Shown here piece by piece: positions 17,387 to 26,825 of a DNA stretch of 64,000 bases. The notes below the pieces were generated by a model. That model ran no database searches and was not told the origin of the DNA. It was given only the letters and a program-made list of their open reading frames with translations. A program made the translations under genes and the position numbers. Source of the DNA: Shewanella oneidensis MR-1. Its GTDB lineage: Bacteria > Pseudomonadota > Gammaproteobacteria > Enterobacterales > Shewanellaceae. The DNA lies in contig NC_004347.2 of the NCBI RefSeq assembly GCF_000146165.2, positions 4,697,029 to 4,761,028 on the forward strand, given 5' to 3'. Positions within the stretch are counted from its first letter, which is position 1. Every line of letters begins with the position of its first letter.

Positions 17387-18724
17387 ATGTCTTCTGTTAT
17401 TCAAACGCTCAACGGCGCGATCGCAACGCCTTATCAAGCAAATATTACTGTCCCTAACTGGATGCTCAGCTCGATGGAACGAGTCATGCAGTATTATGTC
17501 GATAAGAATCTTCGCCTTGATACACTCTCCGCTGACATCATGCCTGCCCCGGTCGAAGGTAAAAAGTACATGCTTTATGCCCATGTGCCCTTCTGCCATA
17601 CCTTGTGCTCTTACTGTACCTTCCACCGTTTCATGTTTAAGGAAGACAAGGCGCGTGCTTACTTCATCTCATTACGTAAAGAGATGGAAATGGTCAAGGC
17701 CCTCGGCTATGACTTTGAATCTATGTACATTGGTGGCGGTACCACCACGGTATTAGAGGACGAGCTCGCCCGCACCATTGAACACGCTAAAACCTTATTC
17801 CCCAGCATTAAAGAGGTTTCCTGCGAGTCAGATCCACAGCATTTAGACAGCCCAGGTTTTAAACAACTCAAGGGTTTAGTGGATCGCATGTCTATCGGCG
17901 TACAGAGCTTTAATGACGATATTTTAAAAATGACCGACCGCCTCGAAAAATTCGGCACAGGTCAGCAAACCTTCGACAAGATCATGGCGGCTAAAGAGCT
18001 GTTCCCCATTATCAACGTCGACCTAATTTTTGGCTTCCGCGGTCAGACCGATGAAGTGATCCAGCACGACTTAGACATGGCCTCGCGCCTCGACCCAAGA
18101 CAGATCACCACCTACCCACTGATGATTACTCACCAAACGCGTAAGAGTGTTAAAGGTAAACTGGCAGCACCACAGGCGGATATGGCCAACCAATATCGCC
18201 AAATCTTAAATAGCTTAAATGGTCAATATAATCAGTTATCTGCATGGGCATTTGGTAAGGCGAATGACGAAGGTTTTGATGAATATGTGATCGACTACGA
18301 TGAGTATTTAGGGGTCGGTTCAGGTTCATTTAGCTTTTTGAATGATACCTTATACGTCAACACCTTCTCCCTGCGTAAATACCAAGAGCGGATCGCCGCT
18401 GGTAAGATGGGCGTCGAGCAACAGAAGAACTACAACAAAAAAGATGTGATGCAATATCGCTTCCTGCTGGGTATGTTCTCCGGTCGTCTGTCGCGCAAAT
18501 ACTTCCGCGAAACCTTTGGCGTAAACTTAGACACCGCGCTGTTTAAAGAAATGACTTCGATGAAGCTGATTGGCGCCATCAAGAACGACCCAACGGATCC
18601 CGATAATCTGATCATCACAGATAACGGTAAGATGATGGGTTTATTAATGATGAAAGAGTTCTACGCTGGTATGGATAACGTGCGCGCTCAATTGCGTAAA
18701 CCGCTCAAACCCTGCGATATGTAA
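17387..18724 (+). CDS. HemN-family radical SAM protein
   Basis: A 445-residue radical SAM enzyme. The 4Fe-4S site is C70xxxC74xxC77 in HVPFCHTLCSYC, followed by a GGGT motif (YIGGGTTTV). True HemN enzymes carry a fourth cysteine two residues after the third; here the sequence is CTFHRF, so that cysteine is missing as in HemW and HutW types. With iron-uptake genes nearby, a haem-handling role (HutW-like anaerobic haem breakdown) is possible but not shown; no hutX or hutZ follows. A terminator at 18743-18765 ends the unit. Confidence 0.8.
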   Translation: MSSVIQTLNGAIATPYQANITVPNWMLSSMERVMQYYVDKNLRLDTLSADIMPAPVEGKKYMLYAHVPFCHTLCSYCTFHRFMFKEDKARAYFISLRKEMEMVKALGYDFESMYIGGGTTTVLEDELARTIEHAKTLFPSIKEVSCESDPQHLDSPGFKQLKGLVDRMSIGVQSFNDDILKMTDRLEKFGTGQQTFDKIMAAKELFPIINVDLIFGFRGQTDEVIQHDLDMASRLDPRQITTYPLMITHQTRKSVKGKLAAPQADMANQYRQILNSLNGQYNQLSAWAFGKANDEGFDEYVIDYDEYLGVGSGSFSFLNDTLYVNTFSLRKYQERIAAGKMGVEQQKNYNKKDVMQYRFLLGMFSGRLSRKYFRETFGVNLDTALFKEMTSMKLIGAIKNDPTDPDNLIITDNGKMMGLLMMKEFYAGMDNVRAQLRKPLKPCDM

Positions 18725-18742
18725 GCATACGTTAAACCACTA

Positions 18743-18765
18743 AAGGCCCTTTATGGGCCTTTTTG
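18743..18765 (+). terminator. Rho-independent terminator after HemN-like gene
   Basis: AAGGCCC and GGGCCTT pair across a TTTAT loop and run into T5. Confidence 0.85.
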
Positions 18766-18841
18766 TTAAGGTGATTTCGCGCTACTCTTGCCTCAGTTAA
18801 TTCGCATTAGTGACCAACCCAGTAATAAAGGAGTATTCGTT

Positions 18842-19075
18842 ATGGGTTTTACTGATCAAGAAAGACAAGCACTACTGGCCGTGAAGGGCGTTGGCCCTAC
18901 CGTAATTAAACGCTTTGAAGAAATTGGTATCACCTCACTCGCCCAGTTAGCCGAGCATGAGGTCGAGGATATTGCCAACCTCGTCGCTAGCATGTTGCGC
19001 ACCACTTGCTGGAAAAATAGCCCGCAGGCACGCAATGCTATTGCCGCGGCCATTGAACTTGCCCGCCGCCAGTAA
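18842..19075 (+). CDS. Small helix-hairpin-helix protein
   Basis: A 77-residue protein with a helix-hairpin-helix signature (VKGVGPTVIKRFEEIGI) followed by a second helical unit. This fold usually binds DNA without sequence specificity. It resembles short Cdd1-like 'pathogenicity locus' proteins, which have no assigned role. AAAGGAG lies nine bases before ATG 18842; the longer frame from 18788 has no binding site. It is 30 bases upstream of the DUF4424-type gene and may be co-transcribed with it. Confidence 0.75.
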   Translation: MGFTDQERQALLAVKGVGPTVIKRFEEIGITSLAQLAEHEVEDIANLVASMLRTTCWKNSPQARNAIAAAIELARRQ

Positions 19076-19105
19076 TCTTATTATTTCTAATTCGTTGAGA
19101 TATTT

Positions 19106-20047
19106 ATGCCATCTTATTTTCGCATCTTAGCTTACAGTATAACCGCGCTGCTATTTAGCACATCGGCCTTTGCCAACGACAGCAGTTTCGGTGATGCCAA
19201 TGGTTCAATCACCCTTAAATATCAGCCGCATATCAGTATGGATAAAGAGTCACTCTTTATCAGCGAGGCCGAAGTCAGGGTCGATTACGTGTTTACCAAT
19301 ACCAGTTCGCAGGATCTTATCGTCCCCATCGCCTTCCCCATGCCACCGATGTTTTTTGGCTCCGCCGATCACAGCAGCATTGATAACTTCACCCTTAAAG
19401 TGAATGGCAAAACCCAGCCAACTCAGCATAGGCTCGTCGCCCAACTTGCCGATAAAACCGATATTTCAGCCGAGCTGAAACAGCTTGGTTGGGGGATAGA
19501 TGAAGTCGCTTACTTTGCCGAATATGCCGAAGTCCCCGAGGGCAAACCCGCGCTCCCCCAGCAATGGTTGGATGAGGACCAACAAATCGCCTTTACCCTA
19601 AGCGATTACTTTGTGTGGGAACAAACCTTTCCCGCGGGCCAATCTGTCTCCATCAGCCACAGTTATACGCCGAGCCTCTCAACGGGCATCCCCGATACCG
19701 CCAATAGTATTATCGATACTTACACTGAACTGGCCTGTTTAGATGAAAGCGCCAAGCAAGGTATTCGGAAGCGTAATCTCGTTGTCAAACAAGACGGCGA
19801 AGATGTTGAATATGGCGTGGAATGGAGCCACCTTAGCTATATTTTGGTCACGGCCAATAACTGGCAAGGGGCGATTAAGGACTTCAAACTCACTATTAAA
19901 AAATCCCAGCCCACTGATCTCATTAGCCTGTGTTTTGATGGCGAGCTTAAAAAAACCGATCCACTCACCTTTGAATTCCAGCAAAAACAGTTCACGCCAA
20001 CGCAGGATCTCAGCATCCTGTTTATTCGTAAACCGAATTTTGAATAA
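19106..20047 (+). CDS. DUF4424-type secreted protein
   Basis: A 313-residue exported protein with a signal peptide ending near SAFA (residue 23). The mature part is beta-rich with the block VDYVFTNTSSQDLIVPIAFPMPP near residue 60, as in the DUF4424 family of periplasmic proteins of unknown role. Two cysteines near residues 210 and 275 could form a disulfide. It ends at a hairpin shared with the convergent irgA gene. No function can be assigned. Confidence 0.75.
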   Translation: MPSYFRILAYSITALLFSTSAFANDSSFGDANGSITLKYQPHISMDKESLFISEAEVRVDYVFTNTSSQDLIVPIAFPMPPMFFGSADHSSIDNFTLKVNGKTQPTQHRLVAQLADKTDISAELKQLGWGIDEVAYFAEYAEVPEGKPALPQQWLDEDQQIAFTLSDYFVWEQTFPAGQSVSISHSYTPSLSTGIPDTANSIIDTYTELACLDESAKQGIRKRNLVVKQDGEDVEYGVEWSHLSYILVTANNWQGAIKDFKLTIKKSQPTDLISLCFDGELKKTDPLTFEFQQKQFTPTQDLSILFIRKPNFE

Positions 20048-20056
20048 TCAAAAAAG

Positions 20057-20083
20057 AAGCCAGCTAGGTGCTGGCTTATTTAT
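20057..20083. terminator. Bidirectional terminator between DUF4424 gene and irgA
   Basis: AAGCCAGC (20057-20064) and GCTGGCTT (20070-20077) form an eight-base-pair stem. The minus-strand side has the better T-run (CTTCTTTTTT), so it mainly serves irgA. Confidence 0.75.
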
Positions 20084-20100
20084 AAATCACTGTTTTTAAA

Positions 20101-22092
20101 TTAAAAACTATAAGTCATACCTAACCAGTAACGGCGGCCATCTTCGATGTAGCCATATTCTTCTTGAGTGATTTCCTTATCGAAAGCGTTATAAATACCC
20201 GCGCTGAACTTAATGCTGTCATTTACGCGATAGTTGGCCCCTAAATCTAACAGCGTATAGGACGGCGCAATCAAACTACGCGAAGAAGGACCTGTGGTCG
20301 GTTGGCTCTCTTCGCCACGGTAATTGACCCGCAGCCAAGTATTTAAGTTATCTATCGGCTCATAGTTAACCGACAATTGTATTAAATGCTTAGGTAACTG
20401 ATTCAATGGACTCCCTTTGTAGGCACCCGTCTTTTGCTCTGAATCCGTGTAAGTGTAGTTACCTGTTAGGGCTAAGTTACTCAGGATCTTATAGTCGATA
20501 CTCAGCTCAACCCCTTGGGTGACCGCCTCATCGATATTCACATAGGTCGTCGGATCGGATCCAAACTGGTTTGGCCCGTCAGTACATTGGGTTGCAGGAC
20601 AAGCAACCCGGGTGATCTTGTCCTTAAACTCGTTATAGAACACGCCAGCACTGGTGGTGATGGAGTCGGTGAGATCGGTGTAAATGCCTAGCTCATAGTT
20701 CACTGAGGTTTCAGGTTGCAAATCTGGATTACCGTACATATTGCCACCGCGGCTTACTTGCCCCCAATCAGGCACGGTTTGCCTTAAACTCGGCGCCCTA
20801 AAACCCGTCGATATCCCCCCTTTCAAGGTGGTGCTGCCGGTCAGCCCCCAAACACCATAAATCCGTGGGCTAAGATGCTCGCCAAAGTTTTCATCATCAT
20901 CTAACCGCAGCCCTAAGGTTAAGGCAAAATCATCGACGATACGCCATTCATCCTCTGAGAATACCGACCACTGACGGCGGCTAATATCTTGTAAATCACT
21001 AACCTGATTGCCGGTTTCATCGGTTAAATCTTGATAATTGAAGGCAGCACCAAAGGTTGCCGTATGACTTTCACCTAAGGTGGCAATCACACTGGTTTGA
21101 GCATCGGTATTTTTGATTTTCATCTTACGGGATTTGTTATCGTACACTTCGTGCTTGATATAAGTATCCGAAGTGCCAAAGTCCCAACGCCCAGTATGCG
21201 ATAGCGAAATCGTGCTGTTTTCATACTCGGTGGTCGACGATGCGGGGCAGCCACCGCGGCCACAACTGGCACCCGGTGCCAATGGCGCAACGGTTTTCCC
21301 CAAAGTGCTGTCCAGTTCTTGGTTGGCGGTGCCGACTTCCAACATAATGTCATGGTCTTGGTTAGGCGTGAGGGCAAATCTGGCGGTGAGATTATCCGCA
21401 TCGCGACCTCGGTAACCGCCGTAGATATTATCTTCTTCACGTTGGGTATATTGGCCGTATAACTGCACGCCGAGCAGATCTTTAATCAATCCACCGTTCA
21501 CAAAAAAGTTGCCTTGATAGACATTGCCCGAGACCGACTTCTCCTGCAAAGTGGTGTCGAGGCGCAATTCCCCCTGCCACTCATTGGGGACTTTGCGAGT
21601 GATAATGTTGATCACCCCACCAATGGCGTCAGAGCCATAAAGCGATGACATGGGGCCACGGACAATTTCAATCCTATCGATTGCCGCGAGCGGCGGCGTC
21701 CACGCGCCTTCAACGCCAGGGCCATCACTGTTGGTACGTGTCTCGCGGGAAGACTGGCGCTTACCATCGACTAAAATCAGCGTGTATTGGCTGCCCATGC
21801 CCCGCAGACTAATGTCCCGACGGTCTGCGCCACCAGTCACCACCACACCGGGCACTGCTAACATGGCGTCGGTTAAATCACGGTAAAAACGCGTATCGAG
21901 ATCCTCACGGGTGATCACGCTGATAGAGGCGGGCGCGTCACGTACTTGCTGCTCAAACCCTGACGCAGTAACGACAATCCTTTCCATTATCTTGTCTTTA
22001 TCAGGCGCGGCCTCTGCAAATGCGTAAGTTGCGGGCAGTAACAATGCAGCAGAAACCACCTGTGCGAGGATCTTTTTACGACGTAACAACAT
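20101..22092 (-). CDS. irgA: TonB-dependent siderophore receptor (IrgA type)
   Basis: A 663-residue outer membrane receptor. It has a basic signal peptide ending in TYAFA, a TonB box (ERIVVTASG), a plug with the strongly conserved RGPMSSLYGSDAIGGVINI block and a barrel ending in the aromatic WLGMTYSF. IrgA of Vibrio takes up enterobactin-type ferric catechols and is paired with the LysR activator IrgB; here an IrgB-like gene lies divergently 122 bases away. The start is ATG 22092 or TTG 22098; GGGAG fits the TTG spacing better. A Fur box lies at 22125-22139. The ligand is inferred from the pairing. Confidence 0.9.
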   Translation of the reverse strand: MLLRRKKILAQVVSAALLLPATYAFAEAAPDKDKIMERIVVTASGFEQQVRDAPASISVITREDLDTRFYRDLTDAMLAVPGVVVTGGADRRDISLRGMGSQYTLILVDGKRQSSRETRTNSDGPGVEGAWTPPLAAIDRIEIVRGPMSSLYGSDAIGGVINIITRKVPNEWQGELRLDTTLQEKSVSGNVYQGNFFVNGGLIKDLLGVQLYGQYTQREEDNIYGGYRGRDADNLTARFALTPNQDHDIMLEVGTANQELDSTLGKTVAPLAPGASCGRGGCPASSTTEYENSTISLSHTGRWDFGTSDTYIKHEVYDNKSRKMKIKNTDAQTSVIATLGESHTATFGAAFNYQDLTDETGNQVSDLQDISRRQWSVFSEDEWRIVDDFALTLGLRLDDDENFGEHLSPRIYGVWGLTGSTTLKGGISTGFRAPSLRQTVPDWGQVSRGGNMYGNPDLQPETSVNYELGIYTDLTDSITTSAGVFYNEFKDKITRVACPATQCTDGPNQFGSDPTTYVNIDEAVTQGVELSIDYKILSNLALTGNYTYTDSEQKTGAYKGSPLNQLPKHLIQLSVNYEPIDNLNTWLRVNYRGEESQPTTGPSSRSLIAPSYTLLDLGANYRVNDSIKFSAGIYNAFDKEITQEEYGYIEDGRRYWLGMTYSF

Positions 22093-22124
22093 AACCAACG
22101 AGTCTCCCTTAACAGCTTTCTAAA

Positions 22125-22139
22125 TGATAATAATTTTCA
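22125..22139. promoter_or_regulatory. Fur box in the irgA-irgB intergenic region
   Basis: TGATAATAATTTTCA matches the 15-base Fur core TGATAATnATTATCA at all but one defined position. It lies 33 bases upstream of the irgA start and 75 bases before irgB, so iron-dependent repression of irgA, and perhaps of both genes, is expected. Confidence 0.85.
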
Positions 22140-22214
22140 ATACCGGAATGTATCCCTATGTTACAATCAGCTCAAGTTAGACTTTGAGTAATCACTTGTA
22201 AGAGTTGCTTAAGA

Positions 22215-23192
22215 ATGAATAGAAATATGGTCAAGGGCATGATCGTGTTTGCCACCATTGCGGAAAAAGGCTCGATGAGTGCTGCGGCGCAGCAATTAAA
22301 TCTCAGCTCATCGGCGGTGAGCCAGCAAGTTGCGAAGCTTGAAATGGACATGGGAATTAGTCTATTTCACCGTAATACTCGCCATCTGACGCTCACGGAG
22401 GCGGGGCATTTATTTTATGAAAATTGCATAAAAATCATAAAAATAGTTGAGAGTGGTGAACACAAGCTCAATGCGTTAAAGGGTACACCCTCGGGGGAGC
22501 TTAAAATCGCCGCACCTGTAGGTTTTGGCAGTGGTTTACTCAGCCAACCGCTCGCCAATTTATTAGCCGCTCACCCACAGATCAGCCTCAATCTGCAGTT
22601 GCAGGACGGTCCGATCGATATAGTAAATGAAGGAATCGATCTGGCGATTTGCATCGGCCCCCTCTCAGATTCAAACCTCATCGCCCGCCCCTTGGCCGAT
22701 TGGCGCATGCTGCTGTGTGCCGCCCCGAGCTATATTCCGCAGCATCAGATCCTGCAACACCCTGGCGAGTTACAAGCGTTCAATCGCATCAGCCACAGCT
22801 ATGCTAAGCCCGAGTTCTTAACCCATTCACAGACTCAAGAGCGAGTCGAGCTCTCGGCGCAGCGTATCAGCGTGAACAATATGCAAACTTTGATTCAACT
22901 TACGCTTGATGGATTGGGGTTTGCCGTGTTGCCAGAACCCGAAGTGCATCAATATCTTGCATCGGGACAGCTGGTGACACTCTTACCCGAGTGGTCACTA
23001 CGCACTTACAGTGTTTACAGCGTAACATCGGCGCGGGACAAACAACCCGCCAAAGTGAAAGAAGCCATTGCAGCCCTTAGCCAATATTTTAGCCAAATCG
23101 ATTTTAGCCCGAGCTCAACTCAGCCACTTGCTCCACCCAGCACCTCCGAGCTAGCACCAAAATTCATCTATGGATTAGCCATACCCGTTTAA
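22215..23192 (+). CDS. irgB: LysR-family regulator divergent from irgA (IrgB-like)
   Basis: A 325-residue LysR-type regulator. The N-terminal winged helix (about residues 8-66, with MSAAAQQLNLSSSAVSQQVAKLE) is followed by a substrate-binding domain; the last 30 residues are proline- and serine-rich. In Vibrio cholerae IrgB activates irgA from a divergent promoter, and the same layout is present here. ATG 22215 is used; an internal ATG at 22227 is possible. The gene lies directly before the patatin gene (81 bases), which may or may not share its transcript. Confidence 0.85.
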   Translation: MNRNMVKGMIVFATIAEKGSMSAAAQQLNLSSSAVSQQVAKLEMDMGISLFHRNTRHLTLTEAGHLFYENCIKIIKIVESGEHKLNALKGTPSGELKIAAPVGFGSGLLSQPLANLLAAHPQISLNLQLQDGPIDIVNEGIDLAICIGPLSDSNLIARPLADWRMLLCAAPSYIPQHQILQHPGELQAFNRISHSYAKPEFLTHSQTQERVELSAQRISVNNMQTLIQLTLDGLGFAVLPEPEVHQYLASGQLVTLLPEWSLRTYSVYSVTSARDKQPAKVKEAIAALSQYFSQIDFSPSSTQPLAPPSTSELAPKFIYGLAIPV

Positions 23193-23273
23193 CTCGCTCA
23201 TCAAGCACGGGTTTTATTTCTATATCGAGCTGGAGTATGCTGCGCTATCCATTGGCTAAACAGTAGTAACGCA

Positions 23274-24143
23274 ATGCAAAATGTGGCCTTAGTATTAGAG
23301 GGCGGCGGCCTGAGAGCAATTTATACCGCTGGCGTGTTAGATGCCTTTTTGCAGCAGCAACTGTATTTTCCCTATGTGATTGGCGTATCGGCGGGGGCGA
23401 TTTATCCCGCTTCCTATGTATCGCGCCAGTTTGGTCGCAATTTAACGATCCAGCAGCAATACCTACAAGATAAACGCTACATGGGGCTGCGCCACTGGTT
23501 GGCCACGGTGAATTATGTCAATACCGACTTTACCTATAAGCGCATGGCCTATGAGTTACTGCCTTTTGATTTTAAAACCTTTTTAAGCAGCGGTACTGAG
23601 TTTAAGGTCGGGGCATTTGACTGTAATACAGGGCAAACAGATTACTTTGGCATGGCCGATTTTCAAGATCACGACAAGCTACTCGATGTACTTATCGCCT
23701 CTTCTAGCCTGCCATTTATAGCAAACCCCTACCGAATTAATCATCAAACTTATCTTGATGGTGGTATTGCCGACCCCATACCGATGGCTCAGGCGCAGCA
23801 AGATGGCTATAAACGCCAGGTGGTGATCCTGACTCAAGATGCAAACTATCGAAAATCGCCGATGAAGTTCAACTGGTTAGCTCGCAAGCGTTATCAAACA
23901 TACCCCACAGTGGCCGCTGCGCTCAAGGTACGCCACCAACGCTATAATCACTCCCTTGATGAATTGGCGCAAAGTGTTGCCAGCGGCAATACCTTTGTGA
24001 TCCGCCCTGCTGCGCCACTTAATCTCTCGCGACTTGACCGCAATATCGATAAAGTCACCGCCGTGTACCATCAAGGGTTGGCCGATGGACAGGCGATTCT
24101 GCCCAAGTTACAGGCTTGGCTTAGCACTAATGTTAGGCAGTGA
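23274..24143 (+). CDS. Patatin-like phospholipase (YjjU type)
   Basis: A 289-residue cytoplasmic hydrolase. It shows the patatin oxyanion loop (GGGLRAIY, residues 10-17), the nucleophile elbow GVSAG with Ser39, and the catalytic Asp162 in LDGG. These proteins use a Ser-Asp dyad on lipid acyl esters. Its length suits the YjjU group. No signal peptide is present. Its last 36 bases overlap the 3' end of the convergent LysR gene at 24108-25064. Confidence 0.88.
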   Translation: MQNVALVLEGGGLRAIYTAGVLDAFLQQQLYFPYVIGVSAGAIYPASYVSRQFGRNLTIQQQYLQDKRYMGLRHWLATVNYVNTDFTYKRMAYELLPFDFKTFLSSGTEFKVGAFDCNTGQTDYFGMADFQDHDKLLDVLIASSSLPFIANPYRINHQTYLDGGIADPIPMAQAQQDGYKRQVVILTQDANYRKSPMKFNWLARKRYQTYPTVAAALKVRHQRYNHSLDELAQSVASGNTFVIRPAAPLNLSRLDRNIDKVTAVYHQGLADGQAILPKLQAWLSTNVRQ

Positions 24144-25064
24144 GGCATGGACTTTGCCGATAATCAGTTCTCGTAACCATTTATGGCTAAGGTCGTGTTC
24201 AAAATGCTTATGCCACATCAGCAGATATGCACCGGGGATCAGCTTAATCGGCGGTGGTAAATACTTAAGATCAAACGACTTCATCACCGCTAAAGCATAA
24301 CGGGACGGCGCGCAAAGAATTAAATCGCTTTGCTCACACAGGGCCAGCGCACTCTGGAAGTCGGTCATATTCACCGCAATATCCCGTTTCCGCCCTTGCA
24401 TTTGCAGCACATCATCTAACAACCAATGCTCTAAACCGCCAAAGGCTACCTGCAACTGGCGATAACTTAAAAAGGTGTCGAGATCCCATTCCTGCGCTAA
24501 TGCAGGATGGTCGCGGCGCATCAGGCAAACCGTATAATCCTGCACTAATTCAACATAGTGGAGATCGTCCGGAATATGGTTAACATGCATGGGTGAGCGT
24601 TCATCCCATTCGCGGCAGCCAATAGCCAAGTCGATATCGCAGCGCAGGAGTCTGTCCATGGTATCGAGCCGCCAGGTTTGGCAATTGAGACTCACCCAGG
24701 GCGCTTGGACGAGCAATGAGGGCATAAAATACGGAAAGGTCAGCGAATAGGTGGTTTCGACCAAATGCATTCGAAATTGCCTTTGGCTTAAGGCGGGCTC
24801 AAAACTATCGGGCCGAGTAAATTGCGCCAATTGCTGTAAGCATTGGCGTAAGTCGGGCGCCAGCGACAGCGCCTTGGGCGTCGGCTTTAGCCCGTAAGCG
24901 GTACGCTCGAATAAGGGGTCATCAAACACTTCCCGCAGGCGAGTCAATTGCTTGCTCACCGCCGACTGACTTAAATGCAGTCGCGCCGCCGCGGCCGTGA
25001 CGCTCTGCTCCTCGAGGAGAATTTCTAGTACCGGCAGTAAGTTTAAGTCTAAGTGTTTTAGCAT
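24108..25064 (-). CDS. LysR-family regulator downstream of an EamA transporter
   Basis: A 318-residue LysR-type regulator with a typical N-terminal helix-turn-helix (VTAAAARLHLSQSAVSKQLTRLRE) and an effector domain. Its ATG follows the stop of the transporter gene with no gap (TAG-ATG), so translation is probably coupled. It likely controls the transporter operon or a neighbour. Its 3' end overlaps the patatin gene by 36 bases in convergent orientation. Its closest relative in the window is the LysR at 55378-56343, with which it shares the LNLL opening and PYF/WMR-like blocks. Confidence 0.88.
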   Translation of the reverse strand: MLKHLDLNLLPVLEILLEEQSVTAAAARLHLSQSAVSKQLTRLREVFDDPLFERTAYGLKPTPKALSLAPDLRQCLQQLAQFTRPDSFEPALSQRQFRMHLVETTYSLTFPYFMPSLLVQAPWVSLNCQTWRLDTMDRLLRCDIDLAIGCREWDERSPMHVNHIPDDLHYVELVQDYTVCLMRRDHPALAQEWDLDTFLSYRQLQVAFGGLEHWLLDDVLQMQGRKRDIAVNMTDFQSALALCEQSDLILCAPSRYALAVMKSFDLKYLPPPIKLIPGAYLLMWHKHFEHDLSHKWLRELIIGKVHASLPNISAKPSL

Positions 25065-25919
25065 CTAGCCCCTCGCTTTTAAGGGATTCCACCTCAATTT
25101 TTGCGGCAACTTCATCAGCAGTAGCGATAGTAAAATCACTAAAATCCCTGCCCACTGGCGCATATCTAAGGTTTCACCCACAATCAATACGCCTAATGAT
25201 ACGGCAACCACGGGATTGACTAAAGCGACCATGCCCATGATTTCTGGTCCTAAATTTCGCATTGACCAGAGCCAAGCCCAATAAGCCACTGCGGTATTGG
25301 CGGTAGCCAACCAGATTAACGAGGGAACCACATCCATACTCGGTATCTGTGGCGGCCCCGCCATTAACCACGCCAGCGGGATCAACATCAGTCCTCCCAA
25401 AAGTAATTGCCATGCGGTAAGCACTAAAAAGTCACCCACATCCCAGCGCTGCATCCAGCGGGAAGAAAAAGCAATTAAAGTCGTCGCACTCAACATACAC
25501 AAGACCCCAATCGGGTCGAGATCAGCAGATGGATTTAGCAGTAAGATCACCCCACCTAGCCCCATCAAACCGAGCAGCAGCCACTTCATCCCCGGACGTT
25601 TTTTATCAATCAACCAAGCGAGGATCAAAAAGATTAATGGCAACGTCGCTCCCAGCGTGCCCGCCACAGCGCCGGGTAGCCGATAGGCACCGATAAACAG
25701 CAGCGTAAAGAAGGCGCCAATATTACAAAACGCCAGCAAACTTAATTTAGACCACGCCAGCGTCGGCAAACGCGGGCGCAGCATCAGCAGTAAAACCCCC
25801 GCTGGCAACGCACGCCAAACCGCCACCCAGTAGGGCGACATATCCTGTAAGTAAAGACTCACCAGTGCATAAGTGGTCCCCCAAAACACCGGGGCGAGTA
25901 ACGCAATCACAAACGGCAT
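25065..25919 (-). CDS. EamA/DMT-family transporter
   Basis: A 284-residue inner-membrane protein with ten hydrophobic segments arranged as two five-helix EamA repeats. The N-terminus contains FWGTTYALV, typical of the drug/metabolite transporter superfamily. These exporters handle amino acids or other small metabolites; the substrate is unknown. It is the first gene of a two-gene unit with the LysR regulator that begins at its stop codon. Confidence 0.88.
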   Translation of the reverse strand: MPFVIALLAPVFWGTTYALVSLYLQDMSPYWVAVWRALPAGVLLLMLRPRLPTLAWSKLSLLAFCNIGAFFTLLFIGAYRLPGAVAGTLGATLPLIFLILAWLIDKKRPGMKWLLLGLMGLGGVILLLNPSADLDPIGVLCMLSATTLIAFSSRWMQRWDVGDFLVLTAWQLLLGGLMLIPLAWLMAGPPQIPSMDVVPSLIWLATANTAVAYWAWLWSMRNLGPEIMGMVALVNPVVAVSLGVLIVGETLDMRQWAGILVILLSLLLMKLPQKLRWNPLKARG

Positions 25920-26015
25920 AATGACTTCTTAAAAAGTATCTTGATGTTGAGATATATTATTTCAAGAAAACTTAACAAGCAAGCAAAGTCATGTGATTAA
26001 TGGCTGAATGAAGAC

Positions 26016-26825
26016 TTAGGGTTGCCAATCGTTGTAGGACAAATGAATGGTTTGATAAATTTGGCTCAGTTCACCAGTCTGCTTAAGCTGCATTATCATG
26101 CGGGTTAAATAGGCGTCCATTTCATCCCCAGCTGCGCCTTTCTGGATCACAAAGACATCTTCAAAATCGCCAAAAAACTCCCGCCTAATATTCGTTAGCT
26201 TCAATTTTTTAAGCATCATGTCTGCTTCTTCCTGTGCCCAGATAAAGCCATCAATGCGGCCATAGGATAGCTTAAGCAGGGAACGTTCAATGGTAATCGA
26301 GGGTTCTGTAGGGATCGGCATATAATCAGGGATGGCTTCGATAACAAAGGTTCGGCCTGTTTGCGCTTGATCGAACAGCATGGCCCGTGTAACGGGTTTA
26401 TCTACATGGGTATAAAGTACATGGGTAACAAAACCAAAGGAGGTAGAGCTAAAGCGATAGGGTAATTCGTTTAGGGTGGCATTGTTGCGGATCGCAGGCA
26501 AGCCAAAATCAGCACGACCAATACTGACACCCAGCATAGCCCGGGAAATCGGGAACACCTTAATGTAAATGTCGACCTCTGGATCGGCTCTGTCAATAGC
26601 TTTAACTAACTCGACAAAGGGACCACAGCCATCGGCATTGATCAGCCCCGGAATTTCACCTAGATATGCGGTGATCTGCCGCGGCGGTGATAACACTTCT
26701 TGCGACTCAGCATCAGTCGTTAACTTATTGGATTGTAGAGATTCAGGCACAGTACTAGATGCCATCACTATACAGCAGGAAATAGCACTGGCTAATATCA
26801 TCACGCGCACCAACGGAACTCTCAT
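26016..26825 (-). CDS. Periplasmic solute-binding protein, family 3 type
   Basis: A 269-residue exported protein with a signal peptide (hydrophobic segment about residues 8-24) and a mature domain resembling SBP_bac_3 proteins, although motifs are weak. ATG 26825 has AAGGAG six bases upstream; the GTG one codon earlier is a poorer start. No ABC permease or ATPase gene lies nearby, so it is an orphan; such orphans sometimes act as sensors or are remnants. The ligand is unknown. Confidence 0.7.
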   Translation of the reverse strand: MRVPLVRVMILASAISCCIVMASSTVPESLQSNKLTTDAESQEVLSPPRQITAYLGEIPGLINADGCGPFVELVKAIDRADPEVDIYIKVFPISRAMLGVSIGRADFGLPAIRNNATLNELPYRFSSTSFGFVTHVLYTHVDKPVTRAMLFDQAQTGRTFVIEAIPDYMPIPTEPSITIERSLLKLSYGRIDGFIWAQEEADMMLKKLKLTNIRREFFGDFEDVFVIQKGAAGDEMDAYLTRMIMQLKQTGELSQIYQTIHLSYNDWQP

